Assembly: GCF_030700245.1 (NCBI RefSeq)
Contig: NZ_JAUYZI010000015.1
Coordinates: 1 to 64,000, forward strand
Length of the DNA: 64,000 nucleotides
Direction of reading: 5' to 3'
Origin: Methylobacterium amylolyticum
GTDB lineage: Bacteria > Pseudomonadota > Alphaproteobacteria > Rhizobiales > Beijerinckiaceae
Positions 62,723 to 64,000 of this stretch are shown here, one piece after another. Within the stretch, counting starts at the first letter, position 1. Each line of letters opens with the position of its first letter. The translations under genes were made by a program, and so were the position numbers. The notes beneath the pieces are model-generated. The model did no database searches. It had not been told where the DNA came from and saw only the letters and a list, made by a program, of their open reading frames with translations.

Positions 62723-64000
62723 TCAGGCCGCCTCGGGCTGCGCCGGAGCCGGCAAGGCCTTCGGCGCGGCGGCCCCGGAGGGCGCCGCGGGCTCGCGGCA
62801 CGCCTCCAGCACGGAGGCCAGCGCCCCGTTCAGCGAGGTCACGAGGTAGTCCGCGGAGGTGGCGCGCCGCAGGCGGTCGAGGGTCGCGGGGTCGCGCTCG
62901 CGCCAGAAGCCGACGAGGATCCGCACCCCCGGGAGCGCGGCCCGGGCCTGCCGCACGGTGAAGCGGATGAGCGACAGGCTCACCGGCTCGAGATACGAGA
63001 AGCAGATCAGCGCGAGACCGCCGGGATCGTCCGGGCGGGCGCCGGCCCGGATCTCGGCCATCGACAGGGTCTGCGCGGCGAGCCCGTGCCGGTCGAGGAT
63101 CTGGCTCAGCATCAGCGTCGCCGCCTCGTCGAACGGGCCGCGGCTCGACACGCACAGGACCGGCGTCGCACCCCGCCATGCGGGCGCGAGATCCGCCTTC
63201 GACAGCACCACCGTCGCGACCTGCCGATCCGGGCCCACCGCCGCCAGGGCCGCGGCGGTCTCGGTATCGGCACTCCGGCCTTTTCCACCGCGCGGCCGCC
63301 GCCGCACGGGCGTGCTGCCCAGGCGCGCGACCACGGTTCGGATCGCCCCCCCGACCGCGTCCTGGCGGGTCCGGTCGAGGGTGCCGCGCGACAGGTCTTC
63401 CTGGGCGAGCAGCAGGCCGGCCAGCACCACCTCGTCGTAGTAGGTGACCAGCGCCCGCTCCTTCAGGAACTGCCGACCCTGGTCGATCGCCTCGGCCGGG
63501 TCGTTGGCCAGCATGCGCTGGTAGAAGATCTCCGGAGGCGCGAGCGCCGGCTGGTCGCCGAGCAGCACGTCGAGGTACCACAGCCGCTCGACGTGCCGCC
63601 CGAGCACCACGAGGCAGACCGTGAGCGGCGTCGCCAGAACGAGGCCGATCGGTCCCCACAGGAACGTCCAGATCGTCGCCGCCAGGATCACCGCGATCGG
63701 CGACAGGCCGGTGGAGTGGCCGTAGAGCAGCGGCTCGATCACGTGCCCGCAGATCGGCTCGACGACCACGAACAGGATCACGGTGGCGATCACCATGCCC
63801 CAGCCGGGATCGACGGCGGCGGCGAGGATCACCGGCAGGAGCGCGCTGATTGCGGCGCCGATATAGGGCACGAAGCGCAGGATCGCGGCGAGCACCCCGA
63901 ACAGGGTCGGGCTCGGCACGCCGATCAGCCACAGGCCGATCCCGATCACGAGGCCGAAGGCGATGTTGAGCGCGAGCTGCGCCAGGAAGAACCGGCTGAG
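62723..64000 (-). CDS. AI-2E family transporter with extra C-terminal domain (N-terminus beyond window)
   Basis: The visible 425 residues are the C-terminal part of an AI-2E exporter/PerM (DUF20) protein. The frame runs off the right edge of the window. Membrane helices contain GIGLWLIGVPSPTLFGVLAA, LRFVPYIGAAISALLPV, HVIEPLLYGHSTGLSPIAVIL and WGPIGLVLATPLTVCLVVLG, the family's C-terminal signature. About 290 further residues follow, far beyond the usual end, including a Rossmann-like part (LALICFSYLEPVSLSLIRFT, RILVGFWRE). Substrate and role of the extra domain are unknown. Confidence 0.85.
   Translation of the reverse strand, partial: LSRFFLAQLALNIAFGLVIGIGLWLIGVPSPTLFGVLAAILRFVPYIGAAISALLPVILAAAVDPGWGMVIATVILFVVVEPICGHVIEPLLYGHSTGLSPIAVILAATIWTFLWGPIGLVLATPLTVCLVVLGRHVERLWYLDVLLGDQPALAPPEIFYQRMLANDPAEAIDQGRQFLKERALVTYYDEVVLAGLLLAQEDLSRGTLDRTRQDAVGGAIRTVVARLGSTPVRRRPRGGKGRSADTETAAALAAVGPDRQVATVVLSKADLAPAWRGATPVLCVSSRGPFDEAATLMLSQILDRHGLAAQTLSMAEIRAGARPDDPGGLALICFSYLEPVSLSLIRFTVRQARAALPGVRILVGFWRERDPATLDRLRRATSADYLVTSLNGALASVLEACREPAAPSGAAAPKALPAPAQPEAA

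Overview
The window is chromosomal DNA of a high-GC alphaproteobacterium, most likely Methylobacterium/Methylorubrum or a close Rhizobiales relative. The signs are the aa3 cytochrome oxidase operon order ctaC-ctaD-ctaB-coxF-ctaG-ctaE-DUF983-SURF1, DUF6894, DUF459 and DUF2778 proteins, a cpdR cell-cycle regulator, two-hairpin RIME-like dispersed repeats, REP-like palindromes, and an FdhF/YdeP-type formate dehydrogenase-like gene next to a pentapeptide-repeat gene. Family names come from recognising protein motifs; no database search was possible.

Layout. 0-1.6 kb: an IS110-family element lying between the two arms of a REP-like palindrome, with a possible bridge-RNA region upstream of its recombinase. 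1.6-9 kb: small unknown gene, manganese catalase, manC, selA, ohrR and an autotransporter esterase. 9-13.2 kb: FdhF/YdeP oxidoreductase coupled to a pentapeptide/channel-like protein, then a small SmtA-type metallothionein. 13-20.5 kb: a glycan-type membrane protein, GT2 glycosyltransferase and methyltransferase, a thiamine-binding-like protein, a YdcZ transporter with a divergent LysR gene, and small unknown genes. 20.5-27 kb: queA-tgt (queuosine), two small coupled unknown genes, a CDF metal exporter, and sfnG-sfnB (dimethylsulfone use). 27-34 kb: cytochrome oxidase operon. 34-43.4 kb: fdhD, a periplasmic protein, and gltB-vapB-vapC-gltD. 43.4-49.4 kb: DUF459 hydrolase, galE with a lytic transglycosylase, divergent galU, and an N-formylglutamate amidohydrolase. 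49.6-53 kb: cpdR, grxC, nitrilase, DUF1178, DsbB and YqaA-like genes and tRNA-Leu(CAA). 53-64 kb: HD-GYP regulator, DHA2 drug exporter, a repetitive secreted protein, cell-wall enzymes, a LOV-domain hybrid kinase and a truncated AI-2E family gene.

How the genes fit together. Most are housekeeping or envelope genes of an aerobic, stress-exposed bacterium: respiration (cta operon), nitrogen assimilation (gltBD), UDP-sugar supply (galE, galU, manC), peptidoglycan remodelling (two lytic transglycosylases and a DUF2778 L,D-transpeptidase-like protein), peroxide defence (Mn catalase, OhrR, glutaredoxin) and metal handling (metallothionein, CDF). The formate dehydrogenase-like pair, fdhD and sfnGB suit a methylotrophic, C1/sulfone-using lifestyle. 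The parts most worth a second look are the IS110 element with its possible guide RNA, the redox enzyme/pentapeptide-channel pair, and the toxin-antitoxin module lodged inside the glutamate synthase operon. I saw no CRISPR array, prophage or rRNA.
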